Positions 1-11,116 of a stretch of DNA of 39,321 nucleotides are shown piece after piece. The stretch lies in assembly GCA_027488575.1 (NCBI GenBank), contig JAIYBJ010000025.1, positions 1 through 39,321 of the forward strand, written 5' to 3'. Both the position numbers and the translations under genes were made by a program. The stretch is from Streptomycetaceae bacterium. GTDB lineage: Bacteria > Actinomycetota > Actinomycetes > Nanopelagicales > Nanopelagicaceae. The number at the start of each line of letters is the position of its first letter. Position 1 is the first letter of the stretch. The notes below the pieces were generated by a model that did no database searches, was not told the DNA's origin, and saw nothing but the letters and a program-made list of their open reading frames with translations.

Positions 1-1245
1 GCGCAATATATCCAAACAATCACGAGTGACTTCTCCGATTATTCGTATGCCAAGACCTGGGCCTGGAAATGGTTGGCGCCAAATAATTTGCTCAGGCAAA
101 CCTAGTTCTGCTCCAACATTTCGTACTTCATCCTTAAAGAGTTCGCGCAATGGTTCAACCAAATTGAACTTAAGATCATCAGGTAATCCACCGACATTGT
201 GATGTGACTTAATGTTTGCAGTTCCTGTTCCGCCACCTGATTCAACGACATCTGGATATAAAGTTCCCTGAACCAGAAACTCAACTTCTCCACCGCTTGC
301 AATATCGCGGGCAGCTTTTTCAAAAGATCGAATGAATTCGCGCCCAATTATTTTTCGCTTAGTTTCTGGATCAGTAACACCTTTAAGTGCATCCAAGAAT
401 TGATCAACTGCATCAATAACAACAAGGTTCACACCCGTGGAAGCGACGAAATCTCTCTGCACTTGCTCCGATTCGCCGCTTCGCAATAATCCGTGATCAA
501 CAAAGACGCAGGTAAGTTGTTTTCCAACAGCTTTTTGAATAATCGCTGCAGCAACAGCTGAATCGACTCCACCAGATAATCCACAGATCACGCGCTTGTC
601 GCCAATTTGCTTACGAGCTTTTTCTATTTCAATGTGTGCAATATTTGCAGGCGTCCATGTTGTATTGCACTTTGCAATATTGACTAACCAATTCTTGAGA
701 ATTGCTTGCCCATGTTCGGAGTGCATAACTTCTGGATGAAATTGAACGCCAGAGAGTTGTGCATTTGCACTTTCAAATGCAGCGATGGCTGTGTCGGAAG
801 TACTAGCTGTAACACTAAAACCACATGGCGCTTCGGTAACAGCATCGCCGTGAGACATCCAAACTCTTTGTTCTGCAGGCAATGAGTTAAATACTTTCGA
901 ACCAGGCTTCACCTTTAATTGCGTGCGACCGAATTCGGATTTACCAGTTTGGCTAACTACGCCACCGAGTGCTGCTGCCATAGCTTGAAAGCCGTAACAG
1001 ATTCCAAAAATAGGAATGTTTAGAGCAAATATTGCGGGATCAACTGATGGTGCATTCTCTGAGTAAACACTTGATGGACCACCAGAGAGGATTATTGCTT
1101 CTGGGTTTTTCGCACTTACTTGTGCTGCAGTAATTGTTGATGCAACGATTTCTGAGTAAATATTTGCTTCACGGACCCGTCGTGCAATCAATTGTGCATA
1201 TTGCGCACCAAAGTCAACGACTAGAACTCCGTGAGGATTAGGCAC
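1..1245 (-). CDS. guaA: GMP synthase (glutamine-hydrolysing), partial, 3' end outside window
   Basis: Converts XMP to GMP using glutamine and ATP, the last step of guanylate synthesis in the cytoplasm. I translated this frame by hand: 415 codons are visible and the C-terminal part (about 110 residues in a usual enzyme of about 525) lies outside the window. The N-terminal class I glutamine amidotransferase domain has the nucleophile Cys83 in GICYG and the His170/Glu172 pair in FHPE. The ATP-pyrophosphatase domain has its P-loop SGGVDSA at about residues 224-230, and the start of the dimerisation domain carries [11 protein letters not shown]. The start is GTG at 1245: no other ATG, GTG or TTG lies in frame before the upstream stop. 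It overlaps the guaB3 stop by 8 bases through the shared string GTGCCTAA, which suggests translational coupling. It is the last visible gene of the guaB-guaB3-guaA run. Confidence 0.95.
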   Translation of the reverse strand, partial: MPNPHGVLVVDFGAQYAQLIARRVREANIYSEIVASTITAAQVSAKNPEAIILSGGPSSVYSENAPSVDPAIFALNIPIFGICYGFQAMAAALGGVVSQTGKSEFGRTQLKVKPGSKVFNSLPAEQRVWMSHGDAVTEAPCGFSVTASTSDTAIAAFESANAQLSGVQFHPEVMHSEHGQAILKNWLVNIAKCNTTWTPANIAHIEIEKARKQIGDKRVICGLSGGVDSAVAAAIIQKAVGKQLTCVFVDHGLLRSGESEQVQRDFVASTGVNLVVIDAVDQFLDALKGVTDPETKRKIIGREFIRSFEKAARDIASGGEVEFLVQGTLYPDVVESGGGTGTANIKSHHNVGGLPDDLKFNLVEPLRELFKDEVRNVGAELGLPEQIIWRQPFPGPGLGIRIIGEVTRDCLDILR

Positions 1246-2350
1246 GATGAATAAGAACTTCTACTCGCTGGAATGACTTCACATCTGAATACCCAGTTGT
1301 TGCCATCGCACGACGTAGTGCACCAAATAAATTCATTGAACCATCTGCTGCATGTGATGGTCCAAGCAAAATCTCTTGCAGTGTTCCTGATGTTCCAACT
1401 GCAACTCTTTCTCCACGTGGAAGTTCTGGGTGATGAGCTTCTGATCCCCAGTGCCAACCAAGCCCAGGTGCCTCAGTTGCTTTTGCAAGTGGTGAACCCA
1501 TCATCACTGCGTCAGCGCCACATGCAATTGCTTTAGCAATGTCGCCACTTCGTCCAACTGAACCATCTGCAATGACGTGAACATAGCGTCCACCAGATTC
1601 GTCCAAATATTCGCGGCGAGCAGATGCAACTTCAGCAACAGCTGATGCCATAGGAACTTCAATTCCTAAAACTTTTCTCGTGGTGTGTGCAGAGCCACCA
1701 CCGAAACCAACGAGCACACCAGCAGCGCCTGCACGCATTAAGTGCAGCGCACCAGTTGCAGTTGCTACTCCACCAACGATTACTGGAACATCCAATTCGT
1801 AGATGAATTTCTTTAGGTTTAGCGCTTCTGTTTCTGCTGCCACGTGTTCGGCGCTAACAGTTGTTCCGCGGATTACGAAAATATCAACGCCTGCATCGAT
1901 TACTGCTTTATGTAGTTCTGCTGTGCGCGCTGGTGAAAGGGATGCAGCAACTGTTACACCTGCATCTCTGATCGTTTTAATGCGCTCTTTAATCAGCTCT
2001 GGCTTAATTGGAGCAGAATAAATCTCTTGCATGCGCTTTGTTGCGTGCTTATCTGGCATGGATGCGATTTCACCTAGTGGAATGCGAGGATCTTCATAAC
2101 GAGTCCACAAACCTTCGAGGTTTAGAACACCCAGACCTCCAAGATTGCCAATTGCAATCGCTGTTTCTGGTGAGACAACAGAATCCATGGGCGCTGCCAT
2201 CATCGGTAAATCAAATTTGTATGCATCGATTTGCCATGAAGTAGAAACTTCAAGCGGATCGCGTGTGCGACGACTTGGAACGATTGCAATATCGTCAAAA
2301 GAATATGCCTGGCGGGCTCTCTTTCCGGGAGCTAATTCAATATCGCTCAT
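1238..2350 (-). CDS. guaB3: GuaB3, IMP dehydrogenase-family paralogue
   Basis: A 370-residue (beta/alpha)8 barrel protein of the IMP dehydrogenase/GMP reductase family, without CBS domains, of the usual length for actinobacterial GuaB3. The N-terminal half holds the MAAPMDSV segment (about 51-58), matching the SSAMDTV segment of true IMPDH. The loop that carries the catalytic Cys in IMPDH (GPGSICTTR) reads [11 protein letters not shown] here (about 215-225), so the nucleophile is absent. The C-terminal region has [12 protein letters not shown] and an acidic/His patch ([13 protein letters not shown]). To my knowledge the role of actinobacterial GuaB3 is unsettled, so I do not assign a reaction. 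It lies 18 bases after guaB and overlaps guaA, so it is very likely co-transcribed with both. Confidence 0.93.
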   Translation of the reverse strand: MSDIELAPGKRARQAYSFDDIAIVPSRRTRDPLEVSTSWQIDAYKFDLPMMAAPMDSVVSPETAIAIGNLGGLGVLNLEGLWTRYEDPRIPLGEIASMPDKHATKRMQEIYSAPIKPELIKERIKTIRDAGVTVAASLSPARTAELHKAVIDAGVDIFVIRGTTVSAEHVAAETEALNLKKFIYELDVPVIVGGVATATGALHLMRAGAAGVLVGFGGGSAHTTRKVLGIEVPMASAVAEVASARREYLDESGGRYVHVIADGSVGRSGDIAKAIACGADAVMMGSPLAKATEAPGLGWHWGSEAHHPELPRGERVAVGTSGTLQEILLGPSHAADGSMNLFGALRRAMATTGYSDVKSFQRVEVLIHRA

Positions 2351-2368
2351 GTTTTTCCCTTCGGTGAC

Positions 2369-3505
<1,137 letters not shown>

Positions 3506-3537
3506 TCATTGGCGAAGGTGGAAGTCTATCGGTGGAT

Positions 3538-4413
3538 TTAGGCTCCGATTGCCCGCGTAATTTCCTCACATGCGAAGTTCAAATCAGGGGTTTGAGTCAT
3601 ATTCGCACAATCACTTTCGCGCCAACCTGGCCCGCCCAAAAGTATTCGTGGAGCAGGTCGCACTGCTGGCAGATTTCTAAAGTATGTCGGATCAGCATTT
3701 TCAACTAACTGTGCCCATAAGAAAATCGCAGGTGGTGCGAACTTTTCAACCATCGCTTCAAGTGCTGCAAATGGTGTGCGAGCTCCGAGGAAATGGCACT
3801 CAATATCTCGCTCAGCAAGGGCTGCAGTCAATGCATGGATTGCAAGTGAGTGCATCTCTTCGCCAACGGATGCAACCAACACAGGGCGTGGGTTGATTGG
3901 TTTTTGAATCATCGATGATCGTTCACGCAAAACTCTCTTAAGGGTTTCTGAAAAGAAGTGCTCGATTTCAATACCTTCGCCAGTTTGCGCCCATGATTCT
4001 CCGAGCATCACAAGTACTGGAACTATGACCTCTTGCCATGAGCAAATAACGCCGTATTTTTCGATGTCATTACGTAATGTGCTTTCAATAAAGTTTTTAT
4101 CCAGTGCATTAGCCGCGCTATGCAGAGCGTCAATAACATCTGGTCGATCAGAAAAAGCGCCAACAATTTTTTCCATTTTAATTGCACTCTTTGTACTGAG
4201 TGCTTTTTCCGCCGCTTCCGCAGGTGACATCCCAGCGATGATTAGCCGACGCATCGTTGTTAGCTTTGCCAGATCAGCGGCGCAATATCGGCGGTGCGAA
4301 CCGCTCTCGTGATCGCTCGGTCCGATTCCGTAACGACGAGCCCAGGTGCGAAGGGTTGCTGGGGCTACGCCAAGGCGTCTAGCCACTGCTGCAACGGTTA
4401 AGAGCTCTTCCAC
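3538..4413 (-). CDS. MerR-family regulator with B12-binding domain, CarH/LitR type
   Basis: 291 residues in three parts. Residues 1-72 form a MerR-type winged helix-turn-helix (LTVAAVARRLGVAPATLRTW, then the RRYGI and HRRY wing). Residues about 85-165 form a helical domain holding Trp141, nine residues, then Glu151-His152. This W-x9-EH spacing is the signature with which CarH-type proteins cover the upper face of adenosylcobalamin. Residues about 175-290 look like a Rossmann-like B12-binding domain with an ExH motif (Glu186-Met-His188, the candidate lower axial ligand) and a late GGPG. CarH/LitR proteins repress genes in the dark and release DNA when light breaks the Co-C bond. Light sensing here is inferred from motifs only. 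The start is GTG 4413 with no clear ribosome binding site. It is co-directional with guaB (53 bases) and divergent from whiB. Confidence 0.8.
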   Translation of the reverse strand: MEELLTVAAVARRLGVAPATLRTWARRYGIGPSDHESGSHRRYCAADLAKLTTMRRLIIAGMSPAEAAEKALSTKSAIKMEKIVGAFSDRPDVIDALHSAANALDKNFIESTLRNDIEKYGVICSWQEVIVPVLVMLGESWAQTGEGIEIEHFFSETLKRVLRERSSMIQKPINPRPVLVASVGEEMHSLAIHALTAALAERDIECHFLGARTPFAALEAMVEKFAPPAIFLWAQLVENADPTYFRNLPAVRPAPRILLGGPGWRESDCANMTQTPDLNFACEEITRAIGA

Positions 4414-4474
4414 GGGCTAAGGGTGGCGCAATGCGACGCATATCACCACTTGGAATGCCCTTTTTTGAGAGAAA

Positions 4475-4504
4475 TTGAGGGCAGGTACTTGAACAACCTA
4501 TGAA
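4475..4504 (+). promoter_or_regulatory. candidate whiB promoter
   Basis: TTGAGG (4475-4480) and TATGAA (4499-4504) are separated by 18 bases on the plus strand, a reasonable -35/-10 pair. Transcription would begin near 4510-4513, just upstream of the ATG at 4524. The -10 element covers the other possible whiB ATG at 4500, so that upstream start would not be in the transcript. Found by eye, without statistical test. Confidence 0.4.
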
Positions 4505-4523
4505 ACGGTTGTATCTTTCACCC

Positions 4524-4826
4524 ATGGCTGAAATTTCACGTTTACCCCAACCGATTGCAGATCATTGGGAGTGGCAGTACGAAGGTTCTTGCCGCACCAT
4601 GCCTAGCGAAATGTTCTTCCATCCAGATGGAGAACGCGGTCCGCGTAGACGCAATCGTGAGAACGCAGCAAAAGCTGTCTGCGCTAGCTGCCCTGTAATC
4701 AAACAGTGCCGTGATCACGCGTTGGCAGTTCAAGAGCCATACGGAATTTGGGGCGGTCTCTCTGAAGATGATCGCTTGGCCATTATTGGCAATGAAAAAC
4801 CATCAGAGGTTTATGAAGCTTCATAA
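4524..4826 (+). CDS. whiB: WhiB-family Fe-S transcription factor, WhiD/WhiB3 group
   Basis: A small actinobacterium-specific regulator that binds a [4Fe-4S] cluster and acts with the principal sigma factor in redox and developmental control. The 100-residue product has the four cluster cysteines: one in GSCR, then CASC and KQC in the C-x2-C-x5-C spacing. The GIWGG turn and a short C-terminal tail follow. The opening MAEISRLP and the FFHPDGERG block match, from memory, the N-termini of Streptomyces WhiD and Mycobacterium WhiB3. That favours ATG 4524 over ATG 4500, which would add eight residues and falls in the predicted -10 box. It is the only plus-strand gene in the window and converges on groEL, as whiB3 sits beside groEL1 in mycobacteria. 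Confidence 0.93.
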   Translation: MAEISRLPQPIADHWEWQYEGSCRTMPSEMFFHPDGERGPRRRNRENAAKAVCASCPVIKQCRDHALAVQEPYGIWGGLSEDDRLAIIGNEKPSEVYEAS

Positions 4827-4836
4827 CGAATTAATT

Positions 4837-4878
4837 AAAAAAACCCCTTCGCATTAAGCGAAGGGGTTTTTTGTTTTT
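4837..4878. terminator. bidirectional Rho-independent terminator between whiB and groEL
   Basis: A perfect 9-bp stem (4844-4852 with 4858-4866, arms CCCCTTCGC/GCGAAGGGG) has a 5-base loop ATTAA. Seven A residues (4837-4843) lie on the left and six T residues (4867-4872) on the right. It therefore gives a U-tract in both directions and serves whiB (plus) and groEL (minus), whose ends are 10 and 2 bases away. Confidence 0.93.
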
Positions 4879-4880
4879 AA

Positions 4881-6515
<1,635 letters not shown>

Positions 6516-6809
6516 TTACTTCTCGATAACAGCGAGAATGTCACGTGCAGATAGAACTAAATACTCTTCATTGTTGTACTTAACTTCTGTTCCGCCGTAC
6601 TTGCTATAAAGGACAACGTCGCCAACTTTGACATCCATAGGAACGCGAACACCATCATCAAAGCGACCTGGTCCAACAGCTACAACTGTGCCTTCTTGTG
6701 GCTTCTCTTTTGCTGTATCTGGGATAACAAGACCTGATGCAGTCGTTGTCTCGGCTTCATTAGCTTTAACGACAATACGATCTTCAAGCGGCTTAATGGC
6801 TACAGCCAT
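6516..6809 (-). CDS. groES: 10 kDa co-chaperonin GroES
   Basis: Heptameric lid of the GroEL chamber. The 97 residues are of standard length and begin with [16 protein letters not shown]. The mobile loop region [19 protein letters not shown] (about 19-37) that contacts GroEL is intact, and the roof and C-terminal strands ([18 protein letters not shown]) follow. A strong ribosome binding site AGAGGAG lies a few bases before ATG 6809. The stop abuts the groEL start with no spacer. The operator 6856-6882 lies about 47 bases upstream of the start codon. Confidence 0.97.
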   Translation of the reverse strand: MAVAIKPLEDRIVVKANEAETTTASGLVIPDTAKEKPQEGTVVAVGPGRFDDGVRVPMDVKVGDVVLYSKYGGTEVKYNNEEYLVLSARDILAVIEK

Positions 6810-6855
6810 GGGTATTACTCCTCTTTTACTAAACGAATGGGCCTGGAGTCGCGAA

Positions 6856-6882
6856 TTAGCAGACTCGACCCTTGAGTGCTAA
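6856..6882 (-). promoter_or_regulatory. CIRCE-like HrcA operator upstream of groES
   Basis: The consensus CIRCE element is TTAGCACTC-N9-GAGTGCTAA. Here the arm at 6874-6882 is perfect (GAGTGCTAA), the spacer is exactly 9 bases, and the arm at 6856-6864 reads TTAGCAGAC, with two mismatches. Position and geometry fit heat-shock repression of groES-groEL by HrcA. The hrcA gene itself is not in the window. I saw no convincing -35/-10 pair here. Confidence 0.85.
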
Positions 6883-6925
6883 CGCCAAGAGTAGGGTGGC
6901 TATTCCCGCGGTGCAAATTAAGGGA

Positions 6926-7957
6926 TTAAACGCTTACAGATGTAACGGCAAGGCTGGATGAAGCGCTGAAATCAATGGCCGAAGGAGCGCGACCGGCACT
7001 GCTCATAAGAGATCCAAGGGCTGCAACCATCGCGCCGTTATCGGTGCACAAAATTGGTGATGGGATTCGAAGGCGAACTCCAGCATCAGAACAACGCTGT
7101 TCGGCAAGTTGGCGCAATCGCGAATTGGCTGCGACTCCCCCTGCAATCACTAGTGATTCGATCCCAGTTGCTTTGCAAGCCGCTAATGATTTTTGTAAAA
7201 GCACATCAACGATGGCTTCTTGAAAAGATGCTGCCACATCTGCGCGTTTGTACTGCGGAGTTGATTCTAAATATCGGGCTACTGCTGTCTTAAGACCCGA
7301 GAATGAAAAATCGTAAGGACGGGTGCGCCAATCTTCTGCTTGAGTTAATCCGCGTGGAAAATTAATGGCTTCTGTGTCTCCGCTTTGGGCTTCGCGATCA
7401 ACAGCTGGCCCTCCAGGAAAACCTAATCCCATGATGCGCGCAATCTTGTCAAAAGCTTCACCGGCAGCATCATCCATTGTCGAACCTAAAGATGTCACCG
7501 ATGATGTGATGTCATCGATTTGAAGGATTGAAGAGTGTCCGCCACTAACAAGTAATGCAATTGTTGGATCAATATGTTCAGAGTGAGTTAAGTAATCAAC
7601 GCTGATATGAGCAGCCAGATGGTTGACGCCATAAATTGGTTTATCAAGTGCCAGTGCAAGTGCTGTCGCAGTTGAAGTGCCGACCAGAAGTGCGCCAACT
7701 AAACCTGGTCCTGCCGTAACAGCGACTGCATCAATATCTTTAAATGAAACTTTGGCATCTGCTAGCGCGCGATCTAACGCAGGAATCATCGCTTCTAGAT
7801 GCGCCCTGCTTGCAATTTCTGGAACAACTCCACCAAAGCGAGCATGTTCTTGAACGCTGGATGCAATTTCATTTGCCAACAAAGTTCGTCCCCGCACGAT
7901 GCCAATTGCAGTTTCATCACAGGATGTTTCGATACCCAAGACCAGAGGCGTGCTCAT
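6926..7957 (-). CDS. tsaD: tRNA N6-adenosine threonylcarbamoyltransferase TsaD
   Basis: Transfers the threonylcarbamoyl group to A37 of ANN-decoding tRNAs (t6A), working in a complex with TsaB and TsaE. The 343-residue ASKHA-fold protein shows [11 protein letters not shown] at the N-terminus, the metal-binding pair His113/His117 in NHLAAH, GGHSS, and the VAGGVAAN nucleotide segment near the C-terminus. ATG 7957 overlaps the rimI stop by 4 bases (ATGA). TsaE, TsaB, RimI and TsaD form one tightly overlapping run here, so all visible partners of the t6A complex except TsaC are made together. No terminator follows, so some read-through into groES is possible. Confidence 0.97.
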   Translation of the reverse strand: MSTPLVLGIETSCDETAIGIVRGRTLLANEIASSVQEHARFGGVVPEIASRAHLEAMIPALDRALADAKVSFKDIDAVAVTAGPGLVGALLVGTSTATALALALDKPIYGVNHLAAHISVDYLTHSEHIDPTIALLVSGGHSSILQIDDITSSVTSLGSTMDDAAGEAFDKIARIMGLGFPGGPAVDREAQSGDTEAINFPRGLTQAEDWRTRPYDFSFSGLKTAVARYLESTPQYKRADVAASFQEAIVDVLLQKSLAACKATGIESLVIAGGVAANSRLRQLAEQRCSDAGVRLRIPSPILCTDNGAMVAALGSLMSSAGRAPSAIDFSASSSLAVTSVSV

Positions 7958-8412
7958 GACAACTCTTTTCTCATGACATGCGCATCTAATCCATGACCGT
8001 AGTAATTCTTGCGCGTATTAATAATTGAATAACCAAGTGATTCATATAGCGCAATAGCAGATGTGTTGTTGACTCCGACTTCGAGCATCATCGACGGCGC
8101 TACTCGCATCTGCGCCCACTTTTCTAGCGAATCCATGAAGTGCCGTGCGATCCCTTTCCTGCGCGCTTCGGGCAAAACAGCAACGGTTAATACATCCGCA
8201 TCTACACCGGATGAAACAACCATTACGCCGGCATAACCAACTATTTGTTTATCAGAATCTGTTGCAACGATGAAATAACGAGTCTTTGGAATACCTGAGA
8301 ATTCTTCTTTAAATTGACCCATCGACCACGGCGAATCAGCAAAGAGTGTGCGCTCCATGGAAACTAATACTGGAAGATCTAGTGGCATTGCCTCGCGATA
8401 TGAAACCTGCAT
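7954..8412 (-). CDS. rimI: ribosomal-protein/TsaD-linked N-acetyltransferase RimI
   Basis: A 152-residue GNAT acetyltransferase. Motif A is visible as [17 protein letters not shown] (acetyl-CoA pyrophosphate loop), with [17 protein letters not shown] downstream, the usual GNAT C-terminal pattern. RimI homologues acetylate the N-terminus of S18 or other proteins; the substrate here is unknown. The assignment rests on the conserved tsaB-rimI-tsaD order. The start ATG 8412 shares one base with the tsaB stop (TAATG) and the stop overlaps tsaD by four bases, so it is translationally coupled on both sides. Confidence 0.9.
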   Translation of the reverse strand: MQVSYREAMPLDLPVLVSMERTLFADSPWSMGQFKEEFSGIPKTRYFIVATDSDKQIVGYAGVMVVSSGVDADVLTVAVLPEARRKGIARHFMDSLEKWAQMRVAPSMMLEVGVNNTSAIALYESLGYSIINTRKNYYGHGLDAHVMRKELS

Positions 8413-8972
8413 TATCGCTCCGATGTTGGAACTGCATCTGGGCGACGTAAATACATCGGTTGATCTACGGGTGATAGGTATGCAAAGTGTGAAAGGTCTG
8501 GATACGTTGCAACATCACATAAACCGTACTTATGTGCACCTTCGCCGACGAAAACTTTTCCATCAACTTCTGCAGGAAGATTTACATGTGGCCCATCAAC
8601 TCGCCGACCATCTTTATACGACGCCCAATAAATTTCTTTTCGTCTGGCATCAGTGGCTGCAACATATTCAGGTGCTTCAGAAACGATTGCATCCAGTGAA
8701 CAGACTCCGCGTAACTCAATTTTTCTAGCCCACGCGAATGCCTGTGCAAATGAAATACCAGCACGCAGTCCCGTGTATGGTCCCGGACCCATTCCAACAA
8801 TCACCTGAGTAATACTGTTTTCAATTTCTAGAGCTTTTTTGACCAAACGTGGAACAGCTTCTGCGTGAGCTGTTGAGCCATCTTCAAACTCTGACCACTT
8901 GACTGCGCCATCAACAATTAGTGCAACTGAAGTGCGCGAAGTCGAGGTATCAATTGCGAGTTGTGCGCTCAT
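8412..8972 (-). CDS. tsaB: t6A complex subunit TsaB
   Basis: Inactive TsaD-like ASKHA protein that scaffolds TsaD and TsaE in t6A synthesis. The 186-residue product begins AQLAIDTSTSRTSVAL, the usual N-terminal phosphate-binding strand pair, and has GMGPGPYTGLRAGISFAQA at about 60-80. I chose ATG 8972, which overlaps the tsaE stop in an ATGA. The frame stays open to a possible start at 9005, but that would add eleven residues unlike the family and a deeper overlap with tsaE. Confidence 0.94.
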   Translation of the reverse strand: MSAQLAIDTSTSRTSVALIVDGAVKWSEFEDGSTAHAEAVPRLVKKALEIENSITQVIVGMGPGPYTGLRAGISFAQAFAWARKIELRGVCSLDAIVSEAPEYVAATDARRKEIYWASYKDGRRVDGPHVNLPAEVDGKVFVGEGAHKYGLCDVATYPDLSHFAYLSPVDQPMYLRRPDAVPTSER

Positions 8973-9409
8973 GCAGAAAAACCTGCCCAACGACTGCCCA
9001 CGCAATTAAATGAAACTTTTCGAACCTCATCGCTTCGATCAATTGTTATTTCAAGTCGCTGCTCCGACAGACGCGCAGACTCTGCTCCACCCCATTCGAT
9101 AACTGTTACCGAATTTTCTCGATCAGAATCAATGTCTAAATCATCTAGAAATAGTGCATCTTTGCCAGAATCCAATAGCCGATACACATCGACATGAATC
9201 AATGGAAGTGCAGCTTTGTAGCTTTTAGAAATAACAAATGTTGGCGAAGTAACACCATCGATACCAAGTGCCTGAGCAATTCCCTGGACTAGAACAGTTT
9301 TTCCTGCCCCTAGATCCCCATTAAGCAAAACTAGATCTCCGGGTTTTAACTGTGCACCAATGCGTGCGCCAAGTTCGTGCATCTCTAAGGCGCTTGCGAT
9401 GTTTTTCAT
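8969..9409 (-). CDS. tsaE: t6A ATPase TsaE
   Basis: P-loop ATPase that drives the TsaB-TsaD cycle. The 146 residues include Walker A GDLGAGKT (31-38), the switch-like GVTSPTFVISKSY region, IHVDVYRL and a C-terminal ITVIEWGG (Walker B-like region of this family). It is the first gene of the tsaE-tsaB-rimI-tsaD unit; the next gene upstream ends behind a strong terminator (9431-9471), so a promoter must lie in roughly 9410-9430 or inside the terminator region. No Shine-Dalgarno sequence is seen before ATG 9409, which would fit a leaderless or near-leaderless message, but I could not define a promoter. Confidence 0.95.
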   Translation of the reverse strand: MKNIASALEMHELGARIGAQLKPGDLVLLNGDLGAGKTVLVQGIAQALGIDGVTSPTFVISKSYKAALPLIHVDVYRLLDSGKDALFLDDLDIDSDRENSVTVIEWGGAESARLSEQRLEITIDRSDEVRKVSFNCVGSRWAGFSA

Positions 9410-9430
9410 GATTATCCAAAGTTTAGCGGC

Positions 9431-9471
9431 AAAAGCAGAGGGCCCCAGGTTTACTGGAGCCCTCTGCTTTT
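9431..9471 (-). terminator. strong hairpin terminator after the transporter-hydrolase operon
   Basis: A 13-bp perfect stem pairs 9431-9443 with 9459-9471 (arms AAAAGCAGAGGGC and GCCCTCTGCTTTT), with a further internal CCAG/CTGG pairing in the loop. It lies 13 bases after the hydrolase stop. The arm-end A/T runs give a U-tract in either direction, so it could also stop plus-strand transcription. It separates the hydrolase gene from tsaE. Confidence 0.9.
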
Positions 9472-9484
9472 GAACCGTTAGTTA

Positions 9485-11116
9485 TTAACGATCAGCGAAC
9501 ATCAATTCAGGTTTGAAATCTGGATCGATGAACATATTTGGATTCTTCTTAAATGCTGCCTTAGCAGTTGCAACTGAAGGCAACTTGCCTGTCTTGCCTG
9601 CGTTAGCAAGCATCTTGGCAATAATTAGAAGATCTGAGTTTGTATACATAAAGTGGCTTGTGCCTGTTGTTGGGATTGCCGGTGTTATTGGTGATCCCGT
9701 GGCATCAAACTTTGTATATGAATCTGGTGGCTTGTTCCAGATGTTTAGCAGCATGCCCTTCTTTGCAGTGCCTGCAGCAACATTAGATTCATACAACTCT
9801 TTGAACTTCTGAATGAATCCAGCTGGAGTCACTTGATCAGCAGTCTGTGAGATTGTAATTGTTGGAATTGTTACCGCACCTGAATAAGCAGATTGCTCAT
9901 TCTTGATGCAGTTAACAGCAGCAGGTGTGCCCTTTACGCGAGGTGCAGCTGGATTGAGCTTATTGAGATAAGCCAACATACCGGCAGCAGATGCTTTACC
10001 TGTAAGACCAGCGGCAAAAATATCGCCATTGTCGCCAAGACGAGCTGCGTAATCAGTTGCGGTGTTATCGTAAATTGTTCCACCGCACTTAACTTCTGCG
10101 TCATAGTTTCCGATGAGCGCAGTAGCTGCTGCTGTGAATCCATTTTCAAGGACACCGAGTGCTGGGCTAATTGCTAGACCAAATGAAGTTTCTAGTGGGC
10201 CGACAGGACCAGTTGATGCGTCATAAGTACTTGACTGCACTGGAACACCAGAGAGCAAGCCAATTAGTAGCACTGCGCTACGAACTGGAATCGCTTTCAT
10301 TGTGTCTGGAACCTTCGACGAAGCTGGCCACGTTGGTGCCACTGGATTAGCTTTGATTGCAGCTTGGATTGTTCCAAAGGCTGTTAGTACCTTTGAAACA
10401 TCGCCCAAGTACTCGGCGTATCCTGCTGAACCAGATGAGTATCCATTTCCTTTGATTGTTGGATCAAAGAATGTTTTGAATAACCATAGGAAGTCATTGG
10501 CATACGTGAACTGAGAATCAGCTGAACCAGCCATGTGTAAATTCGCAGCTGCATCAATGACGTCATATTTCTCAGATAGTGATTGAGAAATTGCGCCACC
10601 TAGTGAGTCGCCCCAAGAAACAATCTTGTTGATTTTTGGGAACGTCTCACGAGCTTCGATGATTAGCTCGAGGTTATTGTTTACAGCTTCTGGAACAGAC
10701 CATCCCTGTGTAGAGATTCCTGATGCAGCGAGTGCGTATCCCTGCTTAAGAAGTTCTTGAGCAATGAATTCTTGATCAGCAGCTGTACGTCCTGGTGCAA
10801 TTTCAACGGACATATCAACTACATAACCATTTGGTCGAATTACAGGAATCTTTGGCATGTTGTGATTGCCGCGAATACCGTGGTTGTACAAGTACAGCAT
10901 GCCGTTGAACTTTGATGGCATGCGAATTTCGTACTTAGCTCCTTGCCAATCAGTGCCCGTACATTTTTGGTAAGAAACGCTCTTACCTGCAGATGTAAAG
11001 GATGCCTTTGAGCAAGTTGTTGCTTGCGCAGAAGTAGGGATTGCAACTGCAAGAGTTGTTACAAGTGCTGTAACAACAAGTGCAGCTAGAGATTTACGAG
11101 CTTTTGTATTTTTCAT
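9485..11116 (-). CDS. secreted alpha/beta-hydrolase (esterase- or peptidase-like), substrate unknown
   Basis: 543 residues. The N-terminal signal peptide has positive KNTKARK, a hydrophobic core at about 9-27, and a likely cleavage after the AQA at 30-32. The mature protein looks like an alpha/beta hydrolase: oxyanion-side LYNHG (about 76-80), nucleophile elbow WGDSLGG with Ser171, and a candidate triad Asp427 (TADQVTP) and His488 (TSHFMY). Four cysteines (35, 52, 344, 403) could form two disulfides, as expected outside the membrane. The start overlaps the binding-protein gene stop in ATGA, so it is the last gene of the ABC transporter operon and may release the transported compound from a larger molecule. 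No specific family name is recognised, and lipase, esterase or prolyl-oligopeptidase-like activity are all possible. Confidence 0.8.
   Translation of the reverse strand: MKNTKARKSLAALVVTALVTTLAVAIPTSAQATTCSKASFTSAGKSVSYQKCTGTDWQGAKYEIRMPSKFNGMLYLYNHGIRGNHNMPKIPVIRPNGYVVDMSVEIAPGRTAADQEFIAQELLKQGYALAASGISTQGWSVPEAVNNNLELIIEARETFPKINKIVSWGDSLGGAISQSLSEKYDVIDAAANLHMAGSADSQFTYANDFLWLFKTFFDPTIKGNGYSSGSAGYAEYLGDVSKVLTAFGTIQAAIKANPVAPTWPASSKVPDTMKAIPVRSAVLLIGLLSGVPVQSSTYDASTGPVGPLETSFGLAISPALGVLENGFTAAATALIGNYDAEVKCGGTIYDNTATDYAARLGDNGDIFAAGLTGKASAAGMLAYLNKLNPAAPRVKGTPAAVNCIKNEQSAYSGAVTIPTITISQTADQVTPAGFIQKFKELYESNVAAGTAKKGMLLNIWNKPPDSYTKFDATGSPITPAIPTTGTSHFMYTNSDLLIIAKMLANAGKTGKLPSVATAKAAFKKNPNMFIDPDFKPELMFADR

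Noticed and set aside
4500-4523. Upstream ATG of whiB adding eight residues
   Set aside because: It coincides with the predicted -10 box, and WhiD/WhiB3 proteins start at the equivalent of ATG 4524.
8973-9005. Eleven-residue N-terminal extension of TsaB
   Set aside because: ATG 8972 gives the family N-terminus and an ATGA overlap with tsaE; the extension lies inside tsaE in another frame.
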